Source of the DNA: Lasiodiplodia sp. COLG20
Lineage: Eukaryota; Ascomycota; Dothideomycetes; Botryosphaeriales; Botryosphaeriaceae
DNA: 64,000 nucleotides
NCBI GenBank assembly: GCA_009801085.1
Contig: VNWV01000005.1
Span: forward strand, 3,100,001 to 3,164,000
Direction of reading: 5' to 3'
How positions within the stretch are numbered: position 1 is the first letter of the stretch; each line of letters begins with the position of its first letter. Position numbers and translations under genes: made by a program. Below the pieces are notes generated by a model. The model saw only the letters and a list, made by a program, of their open reading frames with translations, was not told the origin of the DNA and ran no database searches. This document shows, in pieces, positions 1 to 12,462 of the stretch.

Positions 1-2520
1 TGCGAGAGCGTGCTCGCAAACATGGGTCCCGCTTCACGCGGCGGTTCCGCTTTTTTTCCTTGATCCTCCCCTCTTGTCCGGTTGGGAAGCCGCGCCGGTC
101 AAGCCTCATCCGCGCCGCTGGAGTACCGGGGTCCTCAGCTGGTACTGTGCGGCACAGCACCTAGCGCGCTCCGGCGTTCGGTGGCAGTGCGATTTGCGTA
201 GTGGAGCAAGGACCTACTACTCTTCTCCGCGTCGGCCGGATCTCCAGCACGGCCCACTCTCCGCTGGACATCACGTTTGGTATGCCATGTGGCCGCGCAC
301 TTCGGACGGTCACCAGGTACCACGGAAAGTCGGATACCCGCAACTTGTCAACCAGGAAGTGACAGAAACTCGCCCCACCGTTTGATATTGGAGCTAAACC
401 GGCCCATCGGAACTCTCTCCCAACATGACCTCCTCATTGAGACAGACTGTCTACGAGGCCGATTGGCTATGATGAGGGAGTGGAGGCTTCTTTCCAGGGA
501 CTTTTGTTGAAGACCTTCGCCCACGTATTCATGCACACTAACTCCACGTTGCACTTCCAAGTAGCGGACCAACGTTGTACTGATTTCCTTGTTGAGGTTG
601 TATTCCAAAATTGTCTCTATAGCCACGTTCTGCACAACTGTCTACACACCTCGAGGCTCGCACGCCAATAGACACAGGCGCACAATGCCTTTCTCAAGCG
701 ACGTTGGACGCCGTTGACGCAGCTGCACGGCCCCGACTGGCGCCACAGAGTCCATGCACACAAGAGCGACATGCAGAAGCGCCGGCGGGCCACTGCAGCG
801 GTCAATGCAAGGAGCGCGAATCACTCACGCGTCGCGCGACGGCACTTCCGCAGCCCGACGGCAAAACCTCACGGCATGCCTGATCCGCGTTTGACATCAT
901 CTCCAGTGCGCAACTCTAATCCGCACGGCTAAACGGTGCATACGAACTCCCCGTCCCTCTATACAGTCAATGCGCCTTTCTTCTAGAACACCTCCTTTTC
1001 CTACACCGAGATCTCTATAAGAAGAGCCCCGATTCCCGAGCCCCAGATCTCGAACGATCTTGGTCAGATCTCTGCTTCTGATCTCGATCGCGACGACACT
1101 CGACGCGATTCGACGCGCACCCTTCGGCCATTCATGCGCTGGCATTCGGCCTCTTTCTCTTCACGCCATGAGAGCCACACATGGTCGGGCATATCTGCAA
1201 ATCCGAAATCACCCGCGCGGAGGCTCTTGGTCCCTTCTATTCGCCGGCCAACTAATGCATGGCCACGTCTCCGATGCAGGGACGAAAAAGTTAATCAAAC
1301 ATCTACGGCCCATCGCAAGCCGCAGCAGCCGCATGAACCAAAGTGATTAAGCCTACTTCGTCAATTGCTAGCGCCGCTAGATAGTGAAGAAAAAAAAAAA
1401 GAGACCATTCAGATCTAGACACTATCAGCTCCTCGGCGCCACTTCAGCTCCGCCACACCATGTGCCACTTCAGCTCCACCAAAAAAGGGCCGGGCCAGAG
1501 CACACGGCAGAGCAGTAGGTACTACCGGTACCTGCGCACTGACAACAACCTTACCGCATAGCGTTCCAGATTTCCCTCTCTTTGGGTTCTTTGCCTTCCC
1601 CCAGTAAAAGTCTCTCTTCCTAACTGCGTATGGATGGTGTTTCTCCGGAGCCGGCCGGCCAAACATGTCAAGGGTAAAAAAAAATGTTCCATCGGGTACC
1701 TAGGCCGTCCGCCTCACTGCTCGCAACCCAACCACCTCCAAAAAACCCAAACGCCCACAGGGTCCCGTAAGTCTGGTCCTCATCGCCGCCGTCGACGACG
1801 CCGCCTTGCCTTACTGCCCGCTCTGCCGGGTCATTCAGGAACAAGTTAAGACACACACCAAAAAAACCAGCGGTGAAGCCCCGCCAGGATTTGCCCAAAC
1901 AGGAAAGAAGACAGACCACATGAGCAAGGAACACCAATCAGACGCACAGGAGCAGAAGTAACCGGAGATGACGAACTACATAGTGCTTCCCTACCCCAGC
2001 AATCTCGATCGATGATGTGAACTGCCTTGGAAGTAAACGCCTTGCCTCACCCGTTTACTTGCTCCCCGGTTTTCCGTGAGGCGGCATGGCGTTCTCACCA
2101 CCACTAAGTAGCCGTTCTTGGGACCGCTCTCAGGGTCTGGCCGTTAGAAAGCCGAAATCCAGACCAGACCCTGTGGCTTTTCTTTCTTCACTGCCCTTGC
2201 CTCGTAGTCCACCAACAGCTCCCCTCATCCCTACTAGCGCCAGTTGAACCGTACGACCTTTCCTGCCCGTCTGCAGACCGACAAAATGACATCGCCACAC
2301 TTTCGTCCTCCTGCGCGAAGCGAGCAGGAAGGAAGGAAGGGAAGGCGGCGGAAGGATCAGGTCAGTCACCCAGTCCTTCGGGTTTTTTTTTTCTTCTACA
2401 CAGTAGTTGGAAGGAAGTTCAATAGTCTCTCTCTCTCTTGCAAAGCCACACACACGCGAGCCTTCTGCTCCGACGTACGTAAGCGGCGCGTGATGTAGTA
2501 GAACTAGATTGTCCGCGTGT

Positions 2521-2552
<32 letters not shown>

Positions 2553-3370
2553 CGATCCGTCATCTCTGAGCCTCTATCTTTCTTGGTTCTTACATCGGCG
2601 TTTTGACAGCGAAGCAAGAGCGGACCCGCACCGCGCACGGAACGACGAAGGGGAGGGTAAGTAAGACAACACTTTGGAAAGTTGAGAGGTAGGTCCGTTT
2701 AGAAGGTCCTTTTCTGGGTGGCCGTATGTACCACGTGTGATGCTCGGTTTTCTTCTGTTTCAACATCTGTTGAGCGAGGAGTACATCGGAGATCTTCTTG
2801 TGTGACCACGAGTCATCATGTCCGTGACGGCGGCCTAACGATGGTGAAGAGGGAAGCTGCAAAGCGTAAAGTCAGTCGAAGGTCGAATAAGAATGCATAT
2901 GAAGAGGTTTATATCATAGCAGACGTAGCTGTGTCAAGATATTGAATCATCATAGTCGTACTATCGACGTGTGTGAAAAATATGTAAGCATCATGCAATC
3001 TAATGTTTTAGATAACTCCTGTGTCTATCCCAAAAGGAAGGTTTCCCCCTTCTGCAAGAAATCAAATTCAGTCCCTGTGGCAGGCCAACCCTTGGCCTGC
3101 CCCTTTTTGCTGCGGATATAAAAGCTGTTCAAAGAAGAAAGCCGGCGCCCGGGCGGCATCATGTCTTTTTTACCCAGAATTCGCGTCCCGCTTTAAACAA
3201 CGCCAGCAATGCCTCGTTGCTTGCCGACCCTCTTCATGCTTTCGTAGCCGCAAAGCGAGCTTTTTGTTGCATTATCGTCATCGAAAAAGCCCGACGGAGG
3301 CCTTCCGTAACCTCTACTTCATCATCTTTCTTCCCCTGGGTTATTAGAAGGCAGCAAAGGAATAGTACGC
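1..3370. other. Gene-free stretch left of ARB1
   Basis: No reading frame here looks like a protein: all are short, low in conserved motifs and overlap one another on both strands. The stretch carries pyrimidine-rich tracts, a 30-base T run and several short A runs, which fits untranslated and promoter DNA. It lies 3' of ARB1 and may include the flank of a gene beyond the left edge. I see no RNA gene or transposon end in it. Confidence 0.5.
2523..2552 (+). repeat. Poly-T run of 30 bases
   Basis: Thirty consecutive T residues are present. This could be a length-variable homopolymer or the poly(A) tail of an old reverse-transcribed insertion on the minus strand. I saw no coding remnant next to it, so a plain homopolymer is the simplest reading. 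Confidence 0.9.
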
Positions 3371-5336
3371 TTAGACGGCACCGGCCGAAATCATCTTGTT
3401 CCGGAGGTGCTTCTTGTACTCGCCGATGGTACCGTTCCACCTGTGGACAGTCTTGTTCTCGCAGACCATGATGTCCTTGGCAATCTTGTCGAGCAGCCTG
3501 TATGATATATTAGTAATTTGTTGGTACGTGTGGAAGTTGGTTTGTGCTTACCTGAAGTCGTGGGAAACGACTACGACACCACCGCTGAAAGCGTTGATAG
3601 CATCTGCCAAACTGTCGATGGTGGGGATATCGAGACCGTTGGTAGGCTCGTCGAGCAGAAGCATGTTGGGACCCTCAATGGCAAGCAGAGCGAAGACGAT
3701 TCTGCTCTTCTGACCCTCGGAAAGAGTACCCATGAGGGCAGTCTGGGCCTCACCAGTGAGACCGTAACGACCCAGCTGCTGTCTCCAGTACTGGTAGTCC
3801 TGGGAGATGCTGCTGAACTTGTCACGGACGAAGTCGAGAGCGGACTTGGTCAGGTCGAGCTGCTCAGCGGAGTGCTGGCTGTACATGCCGAGCTTCAAGT
3901 GGGTGTGACGCGAGACGGAACCGGTGGTAGGGGAGAGCGCGCCAGTGAAGATACGGAGCAGAGTAGACTTGCCAACACCGTTGGGGCCGACCAGGGCGGT
4001 ACGGGAGTCCATGTCGACACCGAAGTCAAGGTTCTCGTAGAGGTTGTCCTCGGCGTTGCCCGAGTAGGAGAAGGTGACGTCGTCGAGCGACAGGACGGGC
4101 GGAGGAAGCTTCTCAACATCGGCGAAGCGGAAGGTGAAGACACGGTCCTCAACGACGGGCTGGATGAAACCATCGGCCTCCATCTTGTCGAGAATCTTCT
4201 GCCTGGACTTGGCCTGCCTGACCAAGTTGGCGTAGGTACCGGCGGAAGCAATGAACTTCTTGATGTGCTTGATTTCCTCCTGCTGCTTGTCGTAGGCCTT
4301 CTTCTGGTTGGTCTCGTTCTCGGTCCTGGTCTTGATGTACGAATCGTAGTTACCACCGTAGTACTGGAGGGTCTTGAGGCGCATGTCGATCATGGTCGTG
4401 CAGACACCGTTCAAGAAATCCATGGAGTGGGAGACGAGCATAAGCGTACGGTCCCACTTCTTGAGGTACTCCTCCAGCCACACGCAGGCCTCAAGATCCA
4501 AGTGAGCAGTGGGGTCGTCGAGCAAGAGCAGCGAGGGCTTGACGAAGAGGGCCTTGCCAAGGGCGACACGCATTCTCCAACCACCGGACATATCCTTGGT
4601 CTTCTTCTGGATAGTCTTCTTGTTGAATCCGAGACCGGTCAGAATAAGGGAGGCGCGGGTCTGGAAGGTGCTGGGGTCCATCTCATCCATACGCTACTAA
4701 TTGTCAGCACAGGCGTCAGGTCTCAGGGCTGCAGATACTCACCTCGTACAGCTCCTCCAGCACGGGGTCTTCGGGGCCCTTCTGCTCGAGGATCTCCTCA
4801 GCCTGCTTCTCCATGCGGGCCAGGGCGGCCTGGGCCTCGCCGACGACCCAGTCAAGGGCGCCAACGTCGGTCTTGGGAGCACCCTCGTTGAGCAGGTAGA
4901 TGTCGATGTGCTCGGGGAAGGGGAACTCGCGGGCAGCAATGGACTTCAGCAGGGTGGACTTTCCGCAGCCGTTCTCACCCAGCAGGCCGTAGCGGCGGCC
5001 ATAGTTGACCTCGATGGTGGTGTCGTTGAACAGCACCTTGCCGTGGAAGACCAGCGAGGCGGAGGTGATCTTGACGTCGCGGCTCGACTCCAGCGAGGCC
5101 AGCACGCCGGTGGTGACGCGGTCGGAGATGCCCTCGGCGTCCTTCTGCAGGCTGAGCTGCTCGATCTTCTTCTGGGTCACGTCGACCTCGTCGCCCGACA
5201 CGTTCTCGGAGACGGGGGCGGACTCGCCGGCCTTGGCGGCTTCCTTCTCGGCCTTGCGCTCCTTGAGCGACTTCTTGGGAGCCTTGCCATCAGCAGCGCG
5301 CTTGGCGTCGCGGGCAGCCTTGGAAGCGGAGACCAT
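3371..5336 (-). CDS. ARB1: ABC-F ATPase ARB1, ribosome biogenesis factor
   Basis: This is a soluble twin-ATPase of the ABC-F family (yeast Arb1, human ABCF2) that acts in 40S and 60S ribosome assembly. Three exons (5336-4743, 4693-3552, 3497-3371) give about 620 residues, close to the yeast length. The introns are 49 and 54 bp with good GT-AG ends and restore the family sequences YERMDEMDP and SHDFRLLDK. Seen: a Lys/Ala-rich N-terminus, Walker [10 protein letters not shown] at residues 120-128, signature MSGGWRMR, Walker B followed by [10 protein letters not shown], a second Walker [10 protein letters not shown] near 435, signature LSEGQ and [10 protein letters not shown]. There are no membrane segments. 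The first ATPase site has Asp where the catalytic Glu usually sits; I believe this also occurs in yeast Arb1 but cannot check. The start is the first ATG in frame. Confidence 0.95.
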
Positions 5337-6434
5337 TTTGACGGTGTGGGGTGGAAAAGAAGGTGTTGATGGCCGGGGGTTGGGTATCAGCGGTAAGATT
5401 TTTCGTTGTCGGGGGAGGACGTCAGTAGCGGGGCACCGGGGCGGGCGGCGCTATCGAGGGCGATAAAGGACCGTCGTAGGGCTGCGCTCTGCGGCGTCGA
5501 GCTCGAGACGCGAAAGCGATAACTTTTAGGATGAAGCTGAAGGAAAAAGGCCGTGAAACAGGGTCAGCGGCCGGGAACACGCAGGTGCAGTGAGAGGAGT
5601 GGAGGTGCAAGTCAAAGGGCGAGCAGCGGGGGCCTTGGGCTCTTTTTTCCAACCTGCCGTCACTGTGGCGAAGAGGGCTGGGAACGGCCAGCTTCCCGCC
5701 AGCCAATCGGCGAAACGCTGATCCACCCAGCCCTTGGCCGCCCTCGATTCCGCTGTTGCATCCCACACACACTCATTGGCCCAAATGCTCACCATGGCGC
5801 CGACGTGGACCGCAATTCTGAGGCTGACTGTGCATATGAACGCGTTACTTTCCAGCTCTGCAGGCCTAGGCCACCTTGGCTGCCTTTCACAGTGCTAAGC
5901 TGCAAAAAATAACTGGAGGCATAAGAGGACAGATAACATCTTGAAGACGACCCTTGAAGCCGAAACTGGGGAAATGAGGTGCTGGTCAACATAGAAGAGG
6001 CCAGGTTCCCCTTTCACCGACTCTTCCAGTATTTCCTGCATCACCGTGCGGTTCTTCTGCCGACATCAACGGTTTGGCGCAGGCCGATTATTTTTATCTC
6101 AGACCCTTCCTCTAAAGCGCAGAAGCATCAAGCTGAAGAACGAGATGGGCTGAAGATCTTGAGAGATGGAAGAAAGAAACAAGAGGTTAAGAGGCGGAAG
6201 CAAGAGGTTGAGTTTGAAGCAAGAGTTTGAAAAGCGACAAGCGGAGGAGTATGTCAATGTGCATTGCATCACCAACGACGGGCTAGACAATCTCAACCAA
6301 TACAAGCTTCTCATAACATCTAATTGACCAAATCACAGTATCGGACCAACTCCGCCCCAAAACACTCCACCCCTCACTCCACAAAGTTTCAGCGCTTATA
6401 CTTCTTCCACCTAATCGGTAACTGCTACATCACC
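5337..6434. other. Spacer between ARB1 start and ADH end
   Basis: About 1.1 kb with the 5' flank of ARB1 and the 3' flank of the dehydrogenase gene, both on the minus strand. The candidate frames are short and unlike proteins. I see nothing further to annotate. Confidence 0.5.
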
Positions 6435-8332
6435 CTAAGGCCCCACCTTGAATATAAACTTCTGCACCTCCGCCCTATCAAACCTCTTGTACGCCCCAGG
6501 CGCCGAGACCAACGGCACCATCCGCTCCGTCAGGCACTCGACCAGCCTCTCATTCTCCTTCAACACCTCCAACGCCTGCGGGAAGATGGAGCGCACCGGG
6601 CACCTCCCCATGACCAACTGAATATTCTTATCGTACCCCTCCGCACCCGTAAAGCCAACCCCACCCTTCCCATTATGCACACCGACCGAGCTCACCACGC
6701 CAAACGGCCTGACGACCTCGAACGCGGTGCGTAGCGCGGGCTCTAGGCCGACTAGCTCGAGCGCGGCGTCGGCGCCGCGGCCCTCGGTCGCGTCCCTGAT
6801 GGCCCTGGCGACGTTGGTCTCGCGGAAGTTGAGCGGCGTGGCGTTGACGAGCGTCGCGGCCCGGGCCAGGCGCGCCGACACGCTGTCGACAGCGAAGATG
6901 CGCGCAGAGGCGCCCAGCATGTGCCGCAGCGACACCAGTGCGCAGAGGCCCACGGGTCCGCAGCCGATGACGACGGCCGTCGCCGCGTGCGGCAGGTGCT
7001 CTGGGATGCGCGAGGCGGCGTTGAAGGCGGCGAAGTACTGTTGTGTGTGTCAGGGATTTCGTGTTAGTCTAGATGGAGGAGGGGAGTTGGAAGGGGGCAG
7101 TGAGGAAGAAGTGGACGTACGCCAGTCTGGAGTGAGGGAGTTAGCATGGATTAATTTCAAAAAGGACTGGCCAGAGGGTGGGTTAGGTAGAGCTTACCGG
7201 GAAGATGTCAGCCATAAGGATCAGGTTCTGGTCCTTGATGCCTTCGGGCGCCTTAAACATGGTCGAGTCGGCGAGAGGAATGCGGACTGGTATGCGCCCG
7301 GTTAGTATCTATACCAGCAATGATTTGCTGACGGAGGTCCTGGCTTCTTTCTGGGGACGGGATGCTTGGAGAAGAGGTACTTACCATACTCGGCCTGAGC
7401 TCCAGGAAGGCCCGGAGTACCGAAGCATTGTGACTTTACGCAACGAGAGGAGAGTTCAAGCTTGCAGTAGAAGCACTCGCCACTGTTCGAATCCTGTTAG
7501 CAAGGCTATCGTTGAAGTCTGGGGTGCGCGATGATCACAATGTTGAGGTGTTCCGTGTAAGAGACATTCAGACAAAGACAATTCTTTAGGGGAAACTGCG
7601 TGGCGGACTTCATAACTGTCATGTAGCAAAGACACTATCGAACGCTCATTTGACAAGCGGAGCCGCTTACCAAATGGAGCTTCAGCACAGTCCCGTTGGC
7701 GAATCACTTACCAGCTGATAGTGAAGGGACAGACAATCCTGTCTCCAACCTGGAAGTTCTGCACGCCCTCGCCAACCTCACAAATGACACCGGTGAGCTC
7801 GTGGCCAATGATGAAATCAGGGTTGTCGCCAGCAGGTTCAAGGCCGCGGTAGTAGTGGAGGTCACTGTCAGGCTTTCATTAGACGATTGTCACAAAGGTG
7901 TAGATATGCTTCAAGAACACGCTTGAGAAAAGACAACCAGCGGGCACAGAAAGGAAAGCCAAGGTGGAAGGCTGAGGGGAAAACTAAAGGCGTGTATCAC
8001 CCAAGTCATTCAGATGAGGCTTGAATGACCATTGGAAATTGGCTATACACCGAAAAGAAACCAAATAGTTCGATAGAAGCAGCGCACATCGTAACACTTT
8101 CTCACAACCAATCTTCAAGCACGACACGTATAGCCCAAGAGCCGAGATAGACGAGAGAAGAAAATCTTAGAGAAGGAAAAAAAGATCCAACTCACCTTCC
8201 GCACAGTCCCGCATACCGCACCTTGACGACCACGCTCCCCTTATCAGCCCTTGGGATCGGCCTCCTTTCCACCACGACGCCTACCTCCACGCCTCTGAAG
8301 ACGACAGCGTTCATCATTGGTGTCCTCGACAT
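6435..8332 (-). CDS. Zinc-dependent medium-chain alcohol dehydrogenase
   Basis: Six exons (8332-8196, 7864-7712, 7482-7385, 7286-7198, 7126-7121, 7037-6435) join in phase to 361 residues, the usual family size. Seen: catalytic zinc ligands C44 in GLCGSD and H67-E68 in GHE; a complete structural zinc set C97-x2-C100-x2-C103-x7-C111; and a Rossmann nucleotide-binding motif VVIGCGPVG. It should oxidise an alcohol or reduce an aldehyde with NAD(P), probably in the cytosol; the substrate cannot be read from sequence. Exon 5 is only 6 nt and is needed to give the family motif FPTGYFAAFNAA. Starts at 8332, 8317 and 8314 are all possible; the last two give an N-terminus more like relatives. Introns of 331 and 229 bp near the 5' end are long for this window. 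Confidence 0.88.
7121..7126 (-). other. 6-nt microexon of the ADH gene
   Basis: The hexamer ACTGGC (minus strand) is flanked by CTCCAG upstream and GTACGTC downstream. The intron before it has a GCTAAC branch site. It adds Thr-Gly in phase 0 between exons ending ..DIFP and starting YFAAFNAA, completing the expected FPTGYFAA. Confidence 0.8.
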
Positions 8333-8869
8333 CCTTGCTCTTGAATTTCTCTTGAACTTGTTGGCCCTATAGTGCTGAGTAACGGTCCACTTAAGCGAGC
8401 TACAACGGTATAGCGGTAGTGGATAGCAAGAAATGTGTAAAAGTGGGATTGAATCAGCCGCCCGCGGCCGGTGTCGGAAAACGCGGGACATCTCGGACCG
8501 AAGCGGGCAAAGTGGATACTCATTTTACCCCAGATTGTAGGGGCAGGTCAAGCGACGGTTTGTTTAGAAGATGCAATTGAATGTGAGACATGCACGGTCC
8601 ACGAAATCTAAAGAACAGGTGATTCGTGAACGGGAATAAGTTGAGCCTACCTTTCGACGTCCACCTCTCTACAAGGAGAGAAACCACCACAAGACGACTA
8701 AAAACTATTCGTACAGTTGCTTCTTAAGAAGTTCCAGGAGTTGAGCAGACGACTTTCCTTCCATTTACCTCTTCCAGGCAACAAACGCCGAGACCCATGA
8801 AATGCTTCAAACCCCCATAACACCACCCAAATGCGTGTCTAACCTTCAATCATACAAATCCATCTCGCC
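8333..8869. other. Spacer between ADH start and MTO1 end
   Basis: About 540 bp holding the ADH 5' flank and the MTO1 3' flank. The ADH frame stays open upstream of the chosen start, but that stretch does not resemble the enzyme family. No other feature was seen. Confidence 0.5.
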
Positions 8870-11229
8870 TTACTGCGCAGCCTCCACCTTCTCCCCTCCT
8901 TCAATGCTCTCAATCGCTTCCAACCCCTCCAACCCCTCAACACCCTCATCGACCACCTTCTCACCCCTCTCCCTCCTCTTCTCCTCAACCTCCCTCAAGG
9001 CCTTTTCCTTCGCCCGCGCCCTCGCCTCTCCCTTGATGACCGCCAACAGTCTCAGCGCTCCATTTGGCGTCATGCCCTCGATTCTCCTCGCCTGGCCCAC
9101 GCTCTCGGGCCTTGCCAGCTTCAGCATCGCCTTCTCCTCGAAGCTCAGCCCATGAATGCTCTCGTAGTCCAAGTCGGGCGGCAGGCGGAGATTCTCGTCC
9201 TTCAAGAAGATGCGCATCTCGGCCATCTGCTGCTCGACGTACGGCGCGTAGACGCCCTCGATCTCGACGCGCTCGCGCACCTTGGGGTCGAATTGGCTGA
9301 TCTGCGGCACCACGCTCTCCAGCGTCGCCGTCGTCACGCCCGCGAGGCGGAGCAGGTCGAACGGCGTGCGCTTCGACGTGTCTTCCCTGACCCGGAAGCC
9401 GCGCGCGAGCCAGTACGCCGAGCCGCCTGACTGCGCGCGCAGCAGGCCGATCAGCTCCGCCATCGCGCCAGACGTTTCCTCGAAGGCGCGCCAACGCCGG
9501 TCTGACACGACGCCTGCGGCGCGGCCTTTGGCCGTGAGCCGGGTGTCGGCGTTGTCGGCGCGCGCGCTCATGCGGAACTCGCTGCGCGACGTGAACATGC
9601 GGTACGGCTCGGTGACGCCCTTGGTGATGAGGTCATCGATCATGATGCCGATGTAGCCATCAGCGCGCGTGAGCGTGAAGGGCTCCTTGCCTTGCGCGGC
9701 AAGGCCGGCGTTGATGCCCGCGATAACGCCCTGGCCTGCGGCCTCTTCGTAGCCCGTGGTTCCGTTGATCTGGCCGGCCAGGAAGAGGCCTTTGATGTTC
9801 TTAGTCTCCAGTGTTGAGCGGAGGTTGCGCGGGTCCACATAGTCGTATTCAACGCCATAGCCGGGTTGCAGCATGGTGACATTTTCCAAGCCCTTGATTG
9901 TCCGCAGCATAGCAGCTTGGGCGTCGGCCGGCACCGTCATTGATATACCGTTGGGATATATCACGTCCGTGTCGAAGCCTTCCGGTTCCAGCCAGATGAT
10001 ATGTCTATCCTTGTGCCCGAACCGCAAGATTTTCGACTCCAACGAGGGGCAGTATCGCGGTCCCTTCACCGTCTCCCGAATGTGGATGCTCTTGTCCAAG
10101 TTTGCGCGAATGATGGCGTGGGCCGCGTCGTTCGTATGCGTGCTGTGACAAAAGAGCTGGTCTTCGACCTGCACCCTGTCGTTCAGGTAGCTGAATGGCA
10201 TCGGCGGCTCGTCGCCCGGCTGCTCTTCCAGTTCCGAGAAGTTGATCGTCTTGCGGTCCAACCGAGGCGGCGTGCCCGTCTTCAACCGTCCTAGCTTGAA
10301 GCCGGCTTCCCGTAACGACTTGCTGAGACCGAAAGTCGCAGCCTCGCCCATTCTTCCGGAAGGATACGCCTCGAGACCTAGTCACCCGTCAGTTCAACCC
10401 TTCTTCACCCCTCCGGCCAGTGTCTACCCACCAATGTGAATCTCGCCCCCCAAAAACGTCCCCGTCGTGATGACCACGCACCCCGCATCAAACACCCTCC
10501 CATCCTCCAACCTGACCCCCTTCATCCTCCCATACGCACCACCAGCACCCTCCCCCTCCACCCCCCTCTCCACCACAATATCCGCCACGCTTCCCTCCAC
10601 CACCCCCAACTTCTCCCCGTACCCCAACACCTCCTCCTTCATGTACCTGCGATACAAGCTGCGGTCGATCTGGGCGCGCGGGCCCCAGACGGCGGGGCCC
10701 TTCTTCTTGTTCAGCACGCGGAACTGCACGCCGGCCCGGTCGACGACGCGGCCCACGACGCCGTCCAGCGCGTCGATCTCGCGCAGCATCGTGCCCTTGC
10801 CGATGCCGCCGAACGACGGGTTGCACGAGCACACGCCCAGGTTGTCCGCCGACGGCGTCACCAGCGCCGTGCGCGCGCCCGACCGCGCCGCCGCCGTCGC
10901 CGCTTCCGTGCCCGCGTGCCCGCCGCCGATGACGATGACGTCGTAGGTTGGGTTGCTGTGTGTTTGGAGGGAAGAGCCGATGGTTAGCTGGGCCGTTCGG
11001 TAGAAAATATCTACTGGCTTCGATTTGGGTGCGACAACGAAGCGACACCCATTGTGCAAGGGAATGAGGAATTGATCGCGAATGCCGCGTGGGAACAATT
11101 AAAAAAAACGTACCCAGTCTCGCTGGAGATGGTGGCGAATGTTCTGGAGAGCGTGCTCCGCCGAATGAGTGGCGTCGCGACCCTCAAGCGAGAGGCGCAA
11201 GCCCAACGCGCCCGAAGAGCGATCGACAT
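8870..11229 (-). CDS. MTO1: Mitochondrial tRNA uridine-modification enzyme MTO1 (MnmG/GidA)
   Basis: This FAD-dependent enzyme acts with the MSS1/MnmE GTPase to install the 5-carboxymethylaminomethyl-type group on wobble uridine of mitochondrial tRNAs. Three exons (11229-11114, 10955-10432, 10377-8870) give 715 residues. The first exon codes an Arg/Ser/Ala-rich, acid-poor leader typical of mitochondrial import and ends just before the Rossmann FAD motif [10 protein letters not shown]. Also seen are the MnmG signatures [22 protein letters not shown] and LKTGTPPRL, followed by the long helical C-terminal domain. The first intron ends with GCTAAC and CACACAG, and the second restores [15 protein letters not shown] Gly/Glu-rich loop near residues 190-205 and an acidic C-terminal tail ([18 protein letters not shown]) are low-complexity additions. 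Confidence 0.95.
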
Positions 11230-12462
11230 TGTCGTCGTGGCAGAGGCTTTGGACGTGAAGTGAAGACTCGCCGGAGTCGCGATTTCGGGATTGGCGATAC
11301 CAAGGGAAACATTTAGGGCCGGGAGAACTACGGCTGAGGGCCGATAAGAATTCCAGTTAAGCTTATCCATTGGTTGGCATCAATGTTATGCTATTGGCTC
11401 CCTGCCTTCACTTAACTCAGCTCACCTCCATTTCGACGAGATAAGAGAAATGCTCATTTAGATAAATGTCGGGACGCTACCAACATATGTGGGCAGTAGG
11501 AGCCATCGTACTGATGAGAATGTATAATAATTAATGCTGCATTTACATCGGAAGATAGCATCAACTACCTATGCCATGAGCAAAAAAGCAATGTCACACT
11601 ACCCTTCAGCTGCTACACCCCTATGTAGGCCCCAAGAATCTTGCGATTCTGAGGGTTTGCACCAGCGTGCGTTCGAGCTGCCAGAGCTTTCCCTTACCGC
11701 CAAGATGCCGCTATAAAATGTCTCATCCATGAATTAGTGAGATACATCATCATCTTTCACATCGCTCCTCAAAAAACAGGCGTCGCCAGAAACTCATAGA
11801 AAAAAAAAAAAGAAAAAACAGCAGCAGCCAAGAAGCCACGAAGGAAAGAAGAAGCGATATTGGTGCTGCGGCTATCCCATCCGACCTTTCTACTACGTTA
11901 TGATTGAAAAAAACTAATGTCTCTTTGTACTCTGCGAAGAGCGTAATACTCTGATGATGATGACTATGACGACGACACAAAAGGGAAATTTTTTGTTTGG
12001 AGAAACGATAGCAGCAGCAGCAGGAGCGGCGGCGGCGGTGACGGCGGCGAGAGCAGCGCAAAACCGAACAAGCAAAAACGCAAGCTCTCCACGAGACAAG
12101 AGAAGCAGGAAAAAAAGACTAGAAAAAGATCTTCGAACCCTTCCTCATTCCGCGTAGTACAACTTTCTTTCACCGCAAATCATTCTGCTGATCCCCAACG
12201 TGCAAAGACCCGCAAAATGATAATCTCATCCACCCATCAATTAATCAATCGGAAAAAAGAAACCCTTTTTGCTGACCCCTTCGTTGCATAAAAATGATAG
12301 AAAGGACCCAAGATAGAAGGAACAACAAGAACAATGATAAACCGCAGAGCACCATGCACCCACGTTACCATCCCTCTTCTCTCAAGAAGCAATTACAAAA
12401 GTGATCGACCCCCTTCCCCGCAATTACCAGTCTCCTTCCACGCAGCTACTATGTCATCGTAA
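11230..12462. other. Spacer between MTO1 start and INO80 end
   Basis: About 1.2 kb with the MTO1 5' flank and the INO80 3' flank. It contains A-rich tracts near 11800 and 12110 and a short GCA/GGC-rich stretch near 12010-12055. I see no gene. Confidence 0.5.

Noticed and set aside
348..635. 95-codon minus-strand frame and several neighbours at the left edge
   Set aside because: Short, overlapping frames with no domain, signal peptide or splice support.
3518..4891. 457-codon plus-strand frame opposite ARB1
   Set aside because: It is the antisense shadow of a well-supported ABC-F gene; its Val/Leu/Gly-rich translation has no motif.
7478..7500. GTTCGAATCC resembling a tRNA B box inside an ADH intron
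   Set aside because: No matching A box or acceptor stem at the proper distance; the sequence lies at the intron acceptor and in exon 3.
8380..8480. AGCGGTAGTGGATAGCA resembling a tRNA A box
   Set aside because: No B box or cloverleaf could be drawn around it.
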